A DNA stretch of 64,000 bases from Thiomonas intermedia (lineage in GTDB: Bacteria > Pseudomonadota > Gammaproteobacteria > Burkholderiales > Burkholderiaceae_C), in contig NZ_CP020046.1 of assembly GCF_002028405.1 (NCBI RefSeq), positions 2,914,001 through 2,978,000 of the forward strand, given 5' to 3'. This document shows positions 47,216 to 55,186 of the stretch, one piece after another (within the stretch, counting starts at the first letter, position 1; every line of letters begins with the position of its first letter). Position numbers and translations under genes: made by a program. The notes under the pieces were generated by a model, which did no database searches, was not told where the DNA came from, and saw only the letters and a list, made by a program, of their open reading frames with translations.

Positions 47216-47707
47216 TCAGTTGTCGAGCAGATCGGCGCTGATGCAGGCGCGCAGGCTGCGCTGGATGCCGGCCTCGCGGCTGCGCTCCACGGCCCAGAGC
47301 AGGCCGCTCTTGCGCATCGAGAACTGCTGGTCGCAGCCGGTGATCCAGTAAAGCCCGGCGCGGCCCAGGGTGGGCTGGTGGCCGACCACGATCAGCGCTC
47401 CGCCTTCGCGGGGAAACTCCGACACGACCGAAAGCAGGTCTTCCATCGCCGCGCCGGGACGCAGTCGCGGATCGGTACCGGCATAGTCGTTGAGATGCTG
47501 CGCGGTCTGGCGCGCGCGCTGCGCCGGGCTGGAGATCACCGTCCAGGGTTTGGGCAGTTGCGACTTGATCCAGCCGGCAACCAGGGCGGCGTCGCGGCGG
47601 CCTTGTTTGGTGAGGTTGCGCCGCAGGTCGGCCTCGTCGCCCTGCACCGATCCGGGGGCCTCCTCGGCCTCGGCGTGTCGCCAGAAAATGACATGGAAAT
47701 TCGGCAT
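47216..47707 (-). CDS. sixA: SixA-family phosphohistidine phosphatase
   Basis: 163 aa histidine phosphatase. Phosphoacceptor Arg10-His11 (FWRHAEAEE), LTKQGRRDAALVAGWI, SSPAQRARQTAQHL and the second His in IVVGHQPTLGRAG. SixA dephosphorylates phosphohistidine proteins such as PTS-Ntr components; the target here is not shown. Start MPNFHVIFWRHAE at 47707; the frame upstream is not conserved-looking. The olsB PhoB box lies just beyond its stop. Confidence 0.85.
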   Translation of the reverse strand: MPNFHVIFWRHAEAEEAPGSVQGDEADLRRNLTKQGRRDAALVAGWIKSQLPKPWTVISSPAQRARQTAQHLNDYAGTDPRLRPGAAMEDLLSVVSEFPREGGALIVVGHQPTLGRAGLYWITGCDQQFSMRKSGLLWAVERSREAGIQRSLRACISADLLDN

Positions 47708-47848
47708 GTTAGGCAGGAAAGTGCGTGTGTTGTAAGAGCTTGCCAGGATACATGGACCGCATGTCACTTCGATGTAATCCACACCGAAACAGGCAGTATG
47801 CGTCGTGCGCAGACGCAGCGACTGGGCCCGGGTCGCCCCGTCGTCGGC

Positions 47849-48748
47849 TCAGTGCCGCATGACGGCGAGAAACAGCGGAATGGAGATGGCGCCCAGCACG
47901 GTGGACAGGCTGACCAGACCGGCGACGTAAGGGCCGTCGCCCCCCATGCGCGAGGCCAGCACGTAGGCGCTCGATGCCGTGGGCATGGCGGCGAACAGCA
48001 CCAGGACCAGCGCCTGCAGGGGCGGCAATGCCAGGCCCCAGCTCAGCGCCATCGCAACCAGGGGCAGCAGCACATGCCGGATGGACAGAAACCAGAGCCC
48101 CACCGGCAGTTCGCGATGCAGCCCGCGCCACTGCAGGCCGGCGCCCACGGTCATCAGCCCCAGCGCGATGGACGCCTGACCCAGCCGATCGAGCACCGGC
48201 ACGATGGGTTCGGGCAGAGTCCAGCCCAGGGCATGCACGGTCAGGCCGGACAGCGTGGCGATGAGCAGGGGGTTGCGCAGCAACTCGCGCCAGACATTGC
48301 TCTGCGCATGCTGCGCCAGCGCCCACACGGCCGCCACATTGCACAGCGGCACCCCCAGGGCGATGAGCACCGCGACCAGCGACACCGCGGGCGGTCCGCC
48401 CACGCGGTCGGCTACCGCCAGGGCGATATAGGAGTTGAAGCGGAAGGCCGTCTGCACGCCGCTGGCCACGCAGCGGCGGTCGGCCTTGCGCGCCCAGAAC
48501 GCGGCATAAGCCAACGCGATGCCGATGAGCAGCATGGCGGCGTCGGCCATGACCAGATCGCGGGTGTCGCCCAGGCTGGCATGGCCGCGGCTGGTGGTGG
48601 AAAACAGCAGCGCCGGAAACAGCACGAAGTACACCAGGCGTTCCACGCCGTCCCACACGCTGCGGTTGAGCGCGGTGAGGCGCACCAGCGCCAGTCCCAG
48701 CACGATCAGCAGAAAGTCGGGCAGGAGAAGCAGGGCGTCGTGCAGCAT
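47849..48748 (-). CDS. AEC family transporter
   Basis: 299 aa with about ten hydrophobic segments, auxin-efflux-carrier/malonate permease family (MLHDALLLLPDFLLIVLGLA, SGVQTAFRFNSYIALAVADR, LFAAMPTASSAYVLASRMGG). Substrate unknown; relatives move malonate or other organic anions. It stands alone, with a repeat-rich gap upstream. Confidence 0.82.
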   Translation of the reverse strand: MLHDALLLLPDFLLIVLGLALVRLTALNRSVWDGVERLVYFVLFPALLFSTTSRGHASLGDTRDLVMADAAMLLIGIALAYAAFWARKADRRCVASGVQTAFRFNSYIALAVADRVGGPPAVSLVAVLIALGVPLCNVAAVWALAQHAQSNVWRELLRNPLLIATLSGLTVHALGWTLPEPIVPVLDRLGQASIALGLMTVGAGLQWRGLHRELPVGLWFLSIRHVLLPLVAMALSWGLALPPLQALVLVLFAAMPTASSAYVLASRMGGDGPYVAGLVSLSTVLGAISIPLFLAVMRH

Positions 48749-48830
48749 GGTCAGTGAATGGGGGCGCGGCCGCGCCGGGGCTTGTTCAGCGTCGTCACGG
48801 CGTCACATGGATTCGGCAGGCCGACGTTTG

Positions 48831-49036
48831 AACCCCACCCCGGCCCTCCCCACAAGTGGAGAGGGAGCAAACACGCCTCCCCCACGACGTAGGGGAGGTT
48901 GGGAGGGCTTACGCAGATCGCGCGCAGCGCAGTTTTCTCCTCCCCCACGACGTGGGGGAGGTTGGGAGGGCTTACGCAGATCGCGCGCAGCGCAGTCTTC
49001 TCCTCCCCCACAGCGTGGGGGAGGTTGGGAGGGGGA
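48831..49036 (+). repeat. composite palindromic repeat element, copy 1 (63-bp period)
   Basis: Three 23-bp palindromes of the form CCTCCCCCAC..GTGGGGGAGG at 48876, 48939 and 49002 are spaced exactly 63 bp apart. The linker TTGGGAGGGCTTACGCAGAT then CGCGCGCAGCGCAG is repeated between them. A different palindrome, CCCTCCCCAC..GTGGAGAGGG, leads the element at ~48844. The same architecture, inverted, recurs at 60005-60218. The gap 48749-49086 holds nothing else I can support. Confidence 0.85.
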
Positions 49037-49086
49037 GACGCTTGCATGGCGCGGCCCATGACCCGTTCGTTCTTCTCAAGGCAGGA

Positions 49087-50427
49087 TCAATAGGGCCGCG
49101 ATTCGCGCCCTTCGGGCGCATCGGAGAATTCGTCCCTTGCCTCCGGCGGTTTGCGCTGCACCAGCACCTTGTCGATGCGCTTGCCGTCCATGTCGACGAT
49201 CTCGAAAGTCCAGTCGCCCCAGTGCACGATGTCGCCGGTGGCGGGCAGGCGCGCGAGCAGCAGCATCAACATGCCCGAGAGCGTGTTGTAGCGCTGCTTT
49301 TCCTCGTCGGGCAGGTGGGCGAGATTCAGGCGGGTCTTGAGATCGTCCACCGTGATGAGGCCGTCCATCAGCCAGGAGCCGTCCTCGCGCTGCATCGCCC
49401 AGGGTTCTTCGGACGGATGCGACTTGAACTCCCCGGCGATGGCTTCCATGAGGTCTTGCACGGTGACGATGCCCATGGTCTGGCCGTACTCGTCGATGAC
49501 CATGGCGGTGTGTTCGGCGCTCTGGCGGAAGGTCTGCAGCAGTTCCAGGCCGGTCAGGCTTTCGGGCACGAAGGTCGCTGGAATGGCGGCCTTGCTCAGA
49601 TCGTCGATGCCCTCGCGGCGGATGAAACGGCCCAGAAGCTCCTTGGTCGAGACCAGCCCGACCACTTCCTCCAGCCCGCGCTTGACCAGCGGAAAGCGCG
49701 AATGCGTGGACTGCGCGATCTTGTTCAGGTTTTCGCTCAGCGGCTGATCGACGTCGAGGAACTCGATCTCGTTGCGCGGCGTCATCAGCGAGGCGATCTG
49801 CCGGTCGTCGAGGCGGAACACATTGCGCACCATCTCGTGTTCCTGCTCTTCGATCACCCCGGCGTCCGATCCTTCTTCGAGCACCTCGTTGATCTCGGCC
49901 TCGGTCATCTGCGGCATGGTGTCGTGGCGCACGCGCAGCAGGGTGAGCAGCAGGTCGGTCGAGATCGACAGCAGCTTGACGAAGGGCGAGGCCGCGCGGG
50001 CGATCCAGGTCATGGGCCGCGCCATCACCATGGCGATGCGTTCGGGCGCGAGCTGGCCCAGCCGCTTGGGCACCAGCTCGCCGATCACGATGGAGGCAAA
50101 GGTGATGATCAGCACCACGATGGCCGTGGCCGTGACACCGGCGAATTTGGGCAGCATGCCCAGCGAGACCAGCCAGTCGGCCACCGGCGCGGAAAACGCC
50201 GCCTCACCCAAAATACCGTTGAGCACGCTGATGGAGGTGATGCCGATCTGCACCGTCGAGAGCAGGCGCGTGGGTTGCTCCGAGAGATGCAGCGCGGTGC
50301 GGGCGTTGTCGTTGCCCGCCTCCGCCAGCGCGGTGAGACGGGCGCGGCGCGCCGTGACCAGCGCGATCTCCGACATGGCGAACAGACCATTGAGCAGAAT
50401 CAGGCCGAACAGAATCAGCACTTCCAT
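49087..50427 (-). CDS. TlyC/CorC-type hemolysin-family membrane protein (DUF21-CBS-CorC_HlyC)
   Basis: 446 aa. DUF21/CNNM membrane domain (~1-190, three to four segments, with ASIVIGELVPKRLGQLAPER), a CBS pair (~200-330, MTPRNEIEFLDVDQ and MGIVTVQDLMEAIAGE), and a C-terminal CorC_HlyC domain (~350-435). Family members are linked to Mg2+ or Co2+ efflux or are annotated as hemolysins; transport is not shown here. Start MEVLILFGLILLNG at 50427 begins the first membrane segment. Confidence 0.88.
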   Translation of the reverse strand: MEVLILFGLILLNGLFAMSEIALVTARRARLTALAEAGNDNARTALHLSEQPTRLLSTVQIGITSISVLNGILGEAAFSAPVADWLVSLGMLPKFAGVTATAIVVLIITFASIVIGELVPKRLGQLAPERIAMVMARPMTWIARAASPFVKLLSISTDLLLTLLRVRHDTMPQMTEAEINEVLEEGSDAGVIEEQEHEMVRNVFRLDDRQIASLMTPRNEIEFLDVDQPLSENLNKIAQSTHSRFPLVKRGLEEVVGLVSTKELLGRFIRREGIDDLSKAAIPATFVPESLTGLELLQTFRQSAEHTAMVIDEYGQTMGIVTVQDLMEAIAGEFKSHPSEEPWAMQREDGSWLMDGLITVDDLKTRLNLAHLPDEEKQRYNTLSGMLMLLLARLPATGDIVHWGDWTFEIVDMDGKRIDKVLVQRKPPEARDEFSDAPEGRESRPY

Positions 50428-50737
50428 GACGGGCGCTCCAGAGCGGACGAAACACGGAAAACACGAGGCGGCGGCATGGCGGCCCGGCGGGCACACGCAG
50501 AACCCCGGGAGGGGATCGAGAAGGCGAAGCGGCCAAGGCGCGAGGAGAGTGCAGGGCGCAGGGCGGGGGTGGCAGACCCGGCAGCGTGGCCGGGCAACAA
50601 AGACGCAGGGTCAGGGTCCAAGGAGGGATGGCGGAACGGACCGGGCAATCGGCCTATGCTTCTCACTGTCTTGCGCGAGTCGTGACGGCCCGCGCGAGGC
50701 CACGAAAACAAGATCGAAACTGCCCGGAGCCCATTCC
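50428..50737. other. 310-bp gap between the TlyC-like gene and metC
   Basis: Divergent promoter region. GC-rich, with a modest hairpin (CCCGGCAGCGTGGCCGGG near 50577), but no riboswitch, operator or small gene that I can support. I looked for a SAM riboswitch before metC and for an Mg2+ or Mn2+ riboswitch before the TlyC-like gene and found neither. Confidence 0.5.
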
Positions 50738-51970
50738 ATGTCGAGTCAACAAGAGTCCCAATTAGACCAAAAACCCCTGCTGCCCTCCGAGAAGCTCACT
50801 TTGTCCACCCGGCTGCAACACCACCCGTATCAGGCGCCGGCCGGTTTCGAGGCGGTGGAGCCGGGCGTGCACCACGCCTCCACCGTGATCTTTCCAGACG
50901 TGGCGACCCTGCGCGCGCGCGACTGGCGCAGCAAGGCCGGCTACACCTACGGCCTGCACGGCACCCCCACCACCTTCGTGCTGGAAGAACGTCTGGCCGC
51001 GCTCGACGGCGGGCGTCACTGCGTGCTCTGTCCCTCGGGGCTTTCGGCCATCGCGCTGGTCGATCTGGCCTTGCTACAACAGGGCGACACCGTGCTGCTG
51101 CCGTCGAACGTGTACGGCCCCAGCCGCGAGATGGCCGAGCGCTTCCTCGGCACCTGGGGCATCGAGCACCGGCTTTACGACGCCACCTGCACCCCGGACG
51201 AACTCGCGGCGCTCATCACACCGCAGACCAAGCTGCTCTGGCTGGAGGCGCCAGGTTCCGTCACCATGGAGATGCCCGATCTGCGCGGCCTCATCGGCGT
51301 GGCGCGGCAGCATGGCGTGCGCACCGCCATCGACGCCACCTGGGCCGCCGGCATCGCCCTGCAGCCCTTCGACCTCGGCGTGGACGTGGTGATGCAGGCC
51401 CTCACCAAATACCAGAGCGGCGGCGCCGACGTGCTCATGGGCAGCGTGACCACCCGCGACGACGCCCTGCACGAACGCCTGCTGCTCACCCACATGCGGC
51501 TCGGACTGGGCGTGAGCGGAGACGACGTGGCCCGCGTGCTGCGCGGCCTGCACACTCTGCCCCTGCGCTACGCCGCGCATGACGCCAGCGCGCGGCGCAT
51601 CGCCCAGTGGATGCAGGACCAGCCCGCCGTGACGCAGGTGCTCCATCCCGCGCTGCCGGGCTGCCCGGGGCACGCCCACTGGCAGCGCGACTGCACCGCC
51701 GCCGGCGGGCTGTTCAGCGTCGTCTTCGATGCGCGCCACCCCTCGGCGCAGATCGACGCCTTCGTCGATGCCCTGAAGCTCTTCAAGATCGGTTACTCCT
51801 GGGGCGGCCCGGTCAGCCTCGCCGTGCCCTACGACGTGCAACTCATGCGCCCCTCGTCGCACTGGCCGCATGCCGGCGGTTTGGTGCGCCTGGCCATCGG
51901 CCTCGAAGACCCCCAAGACCTGATCGACGACCTGGCCCGCGCCCTCGGCGCCGCAGGCATGGCGTCCTGA
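50738..51970 (+). CDS. metC: cystathionine beta-lyase
   Basis: 410 aa Cys/Met-metabolism PLP enzyme. TYGLHGTPTTFVLEERLAAL, CPSGLSAIALVDLALLQQGD, and the PLP-lysine segment MQALTKYQSGGADVLMGSV are typical of MetC. It cleaves cystathionine to homocysteine in methionine synthesis. The N-terminal ~25 residues are hydrophilic. Start ATG 50738 follows CGGAG; the open frame extends far upstream as an antisense shadow. A DUF2254 gene follows after 12 bp. Confidence 0.92.
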   Translation: MSSQQESQLDQKPLLPSEKLTLSTRLQHHPYQAPAGFEAVEPGVHHASTVIFPDVATLRARDWRSKAGYTYGLHGTPTTFVLEERLAALDGGRHCVLCPSGLSAIALVDLALLQQGDTVLLPSNVYGPSREMAERFLGTWGIEHRLYDATCTPDELAALITPQTKLLWLEAPGSVTMEMPDLRGLIGVARQHGVRTAIDATWAAGIALQPFDLGVDVVMQALTKYQSGGADVLMGSVTTRDDALHERLLLTHMRLGLGVSGDDVARVLRGLHTLPLRYAAHDASARRIAQWMQDQPAVTQVLHPALPGCPGHAHWQRDCTAAGGLFSVVFDARHPSAQIDAFVDALKLFKIGYSWGGPVSLAVPYDVQLMRPSSHWPHAGGLVRLAIGLEDPQDLIDDLARALGAAGMAS

Positions 51971-51982
51971 CCAGCCGCACGC

Positions 51983-53308
51983 ATGTCGACCCCGAAGCCA
52001 GCCCTCTGGCAGCGCCTGCGACCCGACTGGGACCCCCGCCGCCTCGCCCTCTGGCGTGCGCGCCTGCGCGAGCAGCTCTGGTTTCGCCCCGCCTGGTGGA
52101 GCGCGCTGGCAGTGGTGGTGGCCCTGCTGGCCTCGGCCGCCGACCATCTGCTGCCCGACCGCTTCGTCCCCGGCATCGACCCCTCGGCGCTCAAGACCAT
52201 CCTCACGGTCATCGCCAGCAGCATGCTTGCGGTCAGCACGTTTTCGCTCTCCATCCTGGTGTCTGCTTTTGCCTCGGCCTCGTCGGGCGCCACGCCGCGG
52301 GCCACCCGGCTGGTGCGCGCCAACGACGATGCGCAGACCGCCATCGCCGCCTTTCTCTCCACCTTCATCTACTCGGTCGTGGCGCTCACCGCGCTGGGCA
52401 TCGGCTACTACGGCTCGGCCGGCCGCTTCGTGCTGCTGCTGGTCACGCTGGCCGTCCTCGCCCACCTGATCTTCCGGCTGCTGGCCTGGGTCAACACCCT
52501 CTCGCAAATCGGGCGCCTGTCGCACACCATGCAGACCGTCGAGCAGGCCGCAGACGCCGCATACGCGCAATACCGCGCCGATCCGGCCATGGGCGGCGTG
52601 CTGGCACAGCCCGGAGCCTCACCTGCGGGCGTGGTCATCACGGCCGCCTCGGTCGGCTATCTGCGCAGCGTGGACATGGCGGCGCTCGACCGCGTTGCCG
52701 AGCGCCTGGGCGGCACCGTGCACCTGCGCGAAAGGCCCGGCGTGTACGCCCATCCCGCGCGGCCCCTTGCCGTGCTGAGCGGCGCTTCACCCGACCGCCA
52801 GGCCCTGGAAGACTTGCGCGCCGCCTTCGACGTGGCCCGAGAACGCGACATGCTGCAAGACCCGCGGCACGGCCTCATCGTGCTCAGCGAGATTGCGCTG
52901 CGCGCCCTGTCGCCCGCCGTCAACGATCCGGGCACCGGCATCGCCATACTCGGCGTGCTGGGCCGGGTGCTGATCGCGCACCCACCCCAGGCCGGCGCCA
53001 CCCCGCAAGACGGCAAGCCGCCGCGCTATCCGCGCGTGACCGTTCCCGCCATCGACGAGGCCGACTTCATCCAGGACGCCTTCGGCCCGCTCTCGCGCGA
53101 CGCAGCAGGGTTGCTGGAAGTGGCGACCCGGCTGCAAAAAACTCTCGCAGCCGTGGCGCTGAACACCGGCGGCAAACTGCGGCAACAGGCCATCGCACAG
53201 GCCACCCTGGCTGCCGAGTACGCCGCCGTGCGGCTGGACCTGGATAGCGAAAAGGCCCAGATCGCCACATTGGCCCGCGAGCTTCGCACCGCAACCGACG
53301 CAGGCTGA
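51983..53308 (+). CDS. DUF2254 membrane protein
   Basis: 441 aa. Four hydrophobic segments in the first ~165 residues (WWSALAVVVALLASAADHLL, ILTVIASSMLAVSTFSLSIL, and two more), then a soluble domain that includes HGLIVLSEIALRALSPAVND and the proline-rich segment before DEADFIQDAFGPLSRDA. This matches the DUF2254 family; function unknown. Probably co-transcribed with metC by spacing, without an obvious functional link. Confidence 0.85.
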   Translation: MSTPKPALWQRLRPDWDPRRLALWRARLREQLWFRPAWWSALAVVVALLASAADHLLPDRFVPGIDPSALKTILTVIASSMLAVSTFSLSILVSAFASASSGATPRATRLVRANDDAQTAIAAFLSTFIYSVVALTALGIGYYGSAGRFVLLLVTLAVLAHLIFRLLAWVNTLSQIGRLSHTMQTVEQAADAAYAQYRADPAMGGVLAQPGASPAGVVITAASVGYLRSVDMAALDRVAERLGGTVHLRERPGVYAHPARPLAVLSGASPDRQALEDLRAAFDVARERDMLQDPRHGLIVLSEIALRALSPAVNDPGTGIAILGVLGRVLIAHPPQAGATPQDGKPPRYPRVTVPAIDEADFIQDAFGPLSRDAAGLLEVATRLQKTLAAVALNTGGKLRQQAIAQATLAAEYAAVRLDLDSEKAQIATLARELRTATDAG

Positions 53309-53481
53309 CGGACGTGCCTGAGGCGGCCCGGTTTCCAGGGCGCCCCAGCCCTTGCTTGGACTACGACAACCGTCGTTACATCTGCGTACGACACAGACCG
53401 CGGGTTACCTCGGCGGCTGTCGTCAAAGTCTGGGCGAGGTGCGTTGTCGGACCAGTGTCTATCGCTCCAAGGAGAAGCGTC

Positions 53482-54030
53482 ATGATTCGACGTATTGGTT
53501 TGCTGGGGGGTGTTGCCATGATGGTCGTGCTGGGTGGTTGCGCCGTGGTGCCGCCGCCTGCGCCCACGGCGTATGCGGTGCCACAGCAGCCTGCCTATGC
53601 GGGCGTATATGTGGCGGAGCCGCAAGCGTATGCACCGCAGCCCGCTTATGCGCCGCCGCCGACCTATGTGCAGCCGCCGCCGACTTACGCGCCGCAGCCG
53701 GGCTACGCCCCTGCGCCGGTGGCGCAATCGGCTCTGCCGGGTGCGGCGCTGGGGGCGGTGGCAGGGGGGCTGGTCGGTTCGCGCTTCGGGGCGGGCAACG
53801 GCCGCACGGCCATGGCGGCCACGGGGGCCGCGCTGGGCGCGGTGGTGGGGGCCAATGCGGCCAATCCCTACGCCACGCAGATCACGCCGGGCACGGTGAT
53901 CGGCGGGGTGGTCGGTGGGCTGGTGGGTTCACGCTTCGGCCACGGCAATGGCAAGACGGCGGCGGCGGCGCTTGGCGCGGCTGTGGGGGCGATGGCGGGA
54001 TCGCAGTATCCGGCGGTCGGTCTGCCGTAA
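53482..54030 (+). CDS. glycine-zipper lipoprotein
   Basis: 182 aa. Lipoprotein signal with lipobox LGGC (Cys20), then a Pro/Tyr/Ala-rich stretch (~24-80: repeated YAPQP, PPTY), then two glycine-zipper segments (GAALGAVAGGLVGSRFGAGN and GTVIGGVVGGLVGSRFGHGN), near-duplicates of each other. Resembles SlyB/OmpA-associated glycine-zipper proteins of the outer membrane; exact role unknown. AAGGAG 7 bp before ATG 53482; the frame upstream to 53314 has no support. Confidence 0.8.
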   Translation: MIRRIGLLGGVAMMVVLGGCAVVPPPAPTAYAVPQQPAYAGVYVAEPQAYAPQPAYAPPPTYVQPPPTYAPQPGYAPAPVAQSALPGAALGAVAGGLVGSRFGAGNGRTAMAATGAALGAVVGANAANPYATQITPGTVIGGVVGGLVGSRFGHGNGKTAAAALGAAVGAMAGSQYPAVGLP

Positions 54031-54100
54031 GCCGGTGCGGGGCCGAGCGGGGTTTCCGGCATTTTTGCGACCCAGCGGGGTTTTTTATCAATCTCGGCCA

Positions 54101-54192
54101 CCCTCACCCCGCCCTCTCCCTGAGGGAGAGGGAGAAGATCGATCAACGCTCACGGCCTTTTTGTTCCCTCTCCCGCAGGGAGTGGGGCGGGG
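54101..54192. repeat. palindromic REP-like pair
   Basis: CCCTCTCCCTGAGGGAGAGG (54112 onward) and CCCTCTCCCGCAGGGAGTGG (54166 onward) are two imperfect palindromes about 54 bp apart, bounded by CCCTCACCCCG and CGGGGGCTG. They resemble intergenic repeats common in proteobacteria and may also act as bidirectional transcription stops between the convergent lipoprotein gene and serB. Confidence 0.65.
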
Positions 54193-54235
54193 GCTGCTGA
54201 GCGCCCCGGCGTTTCCTTGAGAGGCCCGTGGCCGC

Positions 54236-55117
54236 TTATTCGAACCAGTGCAGCAGGCTGTCGAGGCCGCCATGGTCGATGGCGGCGGTGGCGGCTTCGC
54301 GTACCTTGGGTTTGGCGTGGTAGGCCACGCTGAAGCCGACGGCGTGCATCATCGGCAGGTCGTTGGCGCCATCGCCGAGCACGAGCACTTCGCCGGGGTC
54401 GCAGCCCAGCTCGCTGCAGAACGCGAGCACGGCCTTTTTCTTGGCTTCGCCGTCGATGATGTCGCCGTTGAGTGTGCCGTCGAGGGCGTCGCCTTTCACG
54501 CCCAGCACGTTGGCGGCCACGCGGTCGAAGCCCAGGCGCTGTTTCAGCCGGTCGGTGAAGTGGGTGAAGCCGCCGGTGACGAGCTGGGTTTTCAGCCCGG
54601 CGGCCTTGGCCGCGGCCAGCAGGGTTTCGGCGCCGGGATTCAGCCGCAGGGTGTCGGTGTAGAGCTTGTCGAGGGCGGTGAGCGGCACGCCGCCGAGCAG
54701 GGCCACGCGCTGGCGCAGGCTGGTGGCGTAGTCGGTGATTTCGCCGCGCATGGCGGCCGCGGTGATGGCGGCGATCTCGTCTTTCTTGCCCACGGCGGCG
54801 CCGATTTCATCGACGGTCTCGATGTTGATCAGCGTCGAGTCCATGTCCATCGCGAGCAGCTTGAAGTCGCCCAGGTGCAGCCCGGCGGGGACGATGGCCC
54901 AGTCGATGTGGTGCTCGCGGCAATAGCTGTCGAGGGTGCGGCGCATGCCGGGGCCGGCACTGCGGATGTCGCGCAGCCGGGCGGCGTTGTGACCGCGGTT
55001 GGGGCCGTGGTCATCGGCGAATTTTTCGAGGCTGACCGGGGCTGCGATGTGGCAGAGGTGGTCGAGGTTGTCCTGGGAGAGCGCGGAGGTGTGACGCTGA
55101 ACGACGAGGTGGTACAT
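54236..55117 (-). CDS. serB: phosphoserine phosphatase
   Basis: 293 aa HAD phosphatase for the last step of serine synthesis. Motif I LLAMDMDSTLINIE, motif II LVTGGFTHFTDRL, motif III with Lys in GEAKKKAVLAFCS and VLGDGANDLPMM are present. The N-terminal ~75 residues form a degenerate ACT-like region. Next gene upstream on this strand is mfd, 69 bp away in the same direction. Confidence 0.95.
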   Translation of the reverse strand: MYHLVVQRHTSALSQDNLDHLCHIAAPVSLEKFADDHGPNRGHNAARLRDIRSAGPGMRRTLDSYCREHHIDWAIVPAGLHLGDFKLLAMDMDSTLINIETVDEIGAAVGKKDEIAAITAAAMRGEITDYATSLRQRVALLGGVPLTALDKLYTDTLRLNPGAETLLAAAKAAGLKTQLVTGGFTHFTDRLKQRLGFDRVAANVLGVKGDALDGTLNGDIIDGEAKKKAVLAFCSELGCDPGEVLVLGDGANDLPMMHAVGFSVAYHAKPKVREAATAAIDHGGLDSLLHWFE

Positions 55118-55186
55118 GATGGGCTTCGGGAGTTGTGGAGTGCAGAGGCTGGCGTTGGAGGTTTGCGTCGAACTTTACGCCCGGCC

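Noticed and set aside
47761-47778. PhoB-like pair ATGTCAC and ATGTAAT at 11 bp on the plus strand
   Set aside because: Both flanking genes are on the minus strand and only two units are present, so no target fits.
48831-49036. CRISPR array
   Set aside because: The regularly spaced palindromes have near-identical linkers rather than unique spacers; it is a tandem palindromic repeat.
50428-50737. SAM riboswitch before metC
   Set aside because: None of the conserved SAM-I or SAM-II blocks could be found in the leader.
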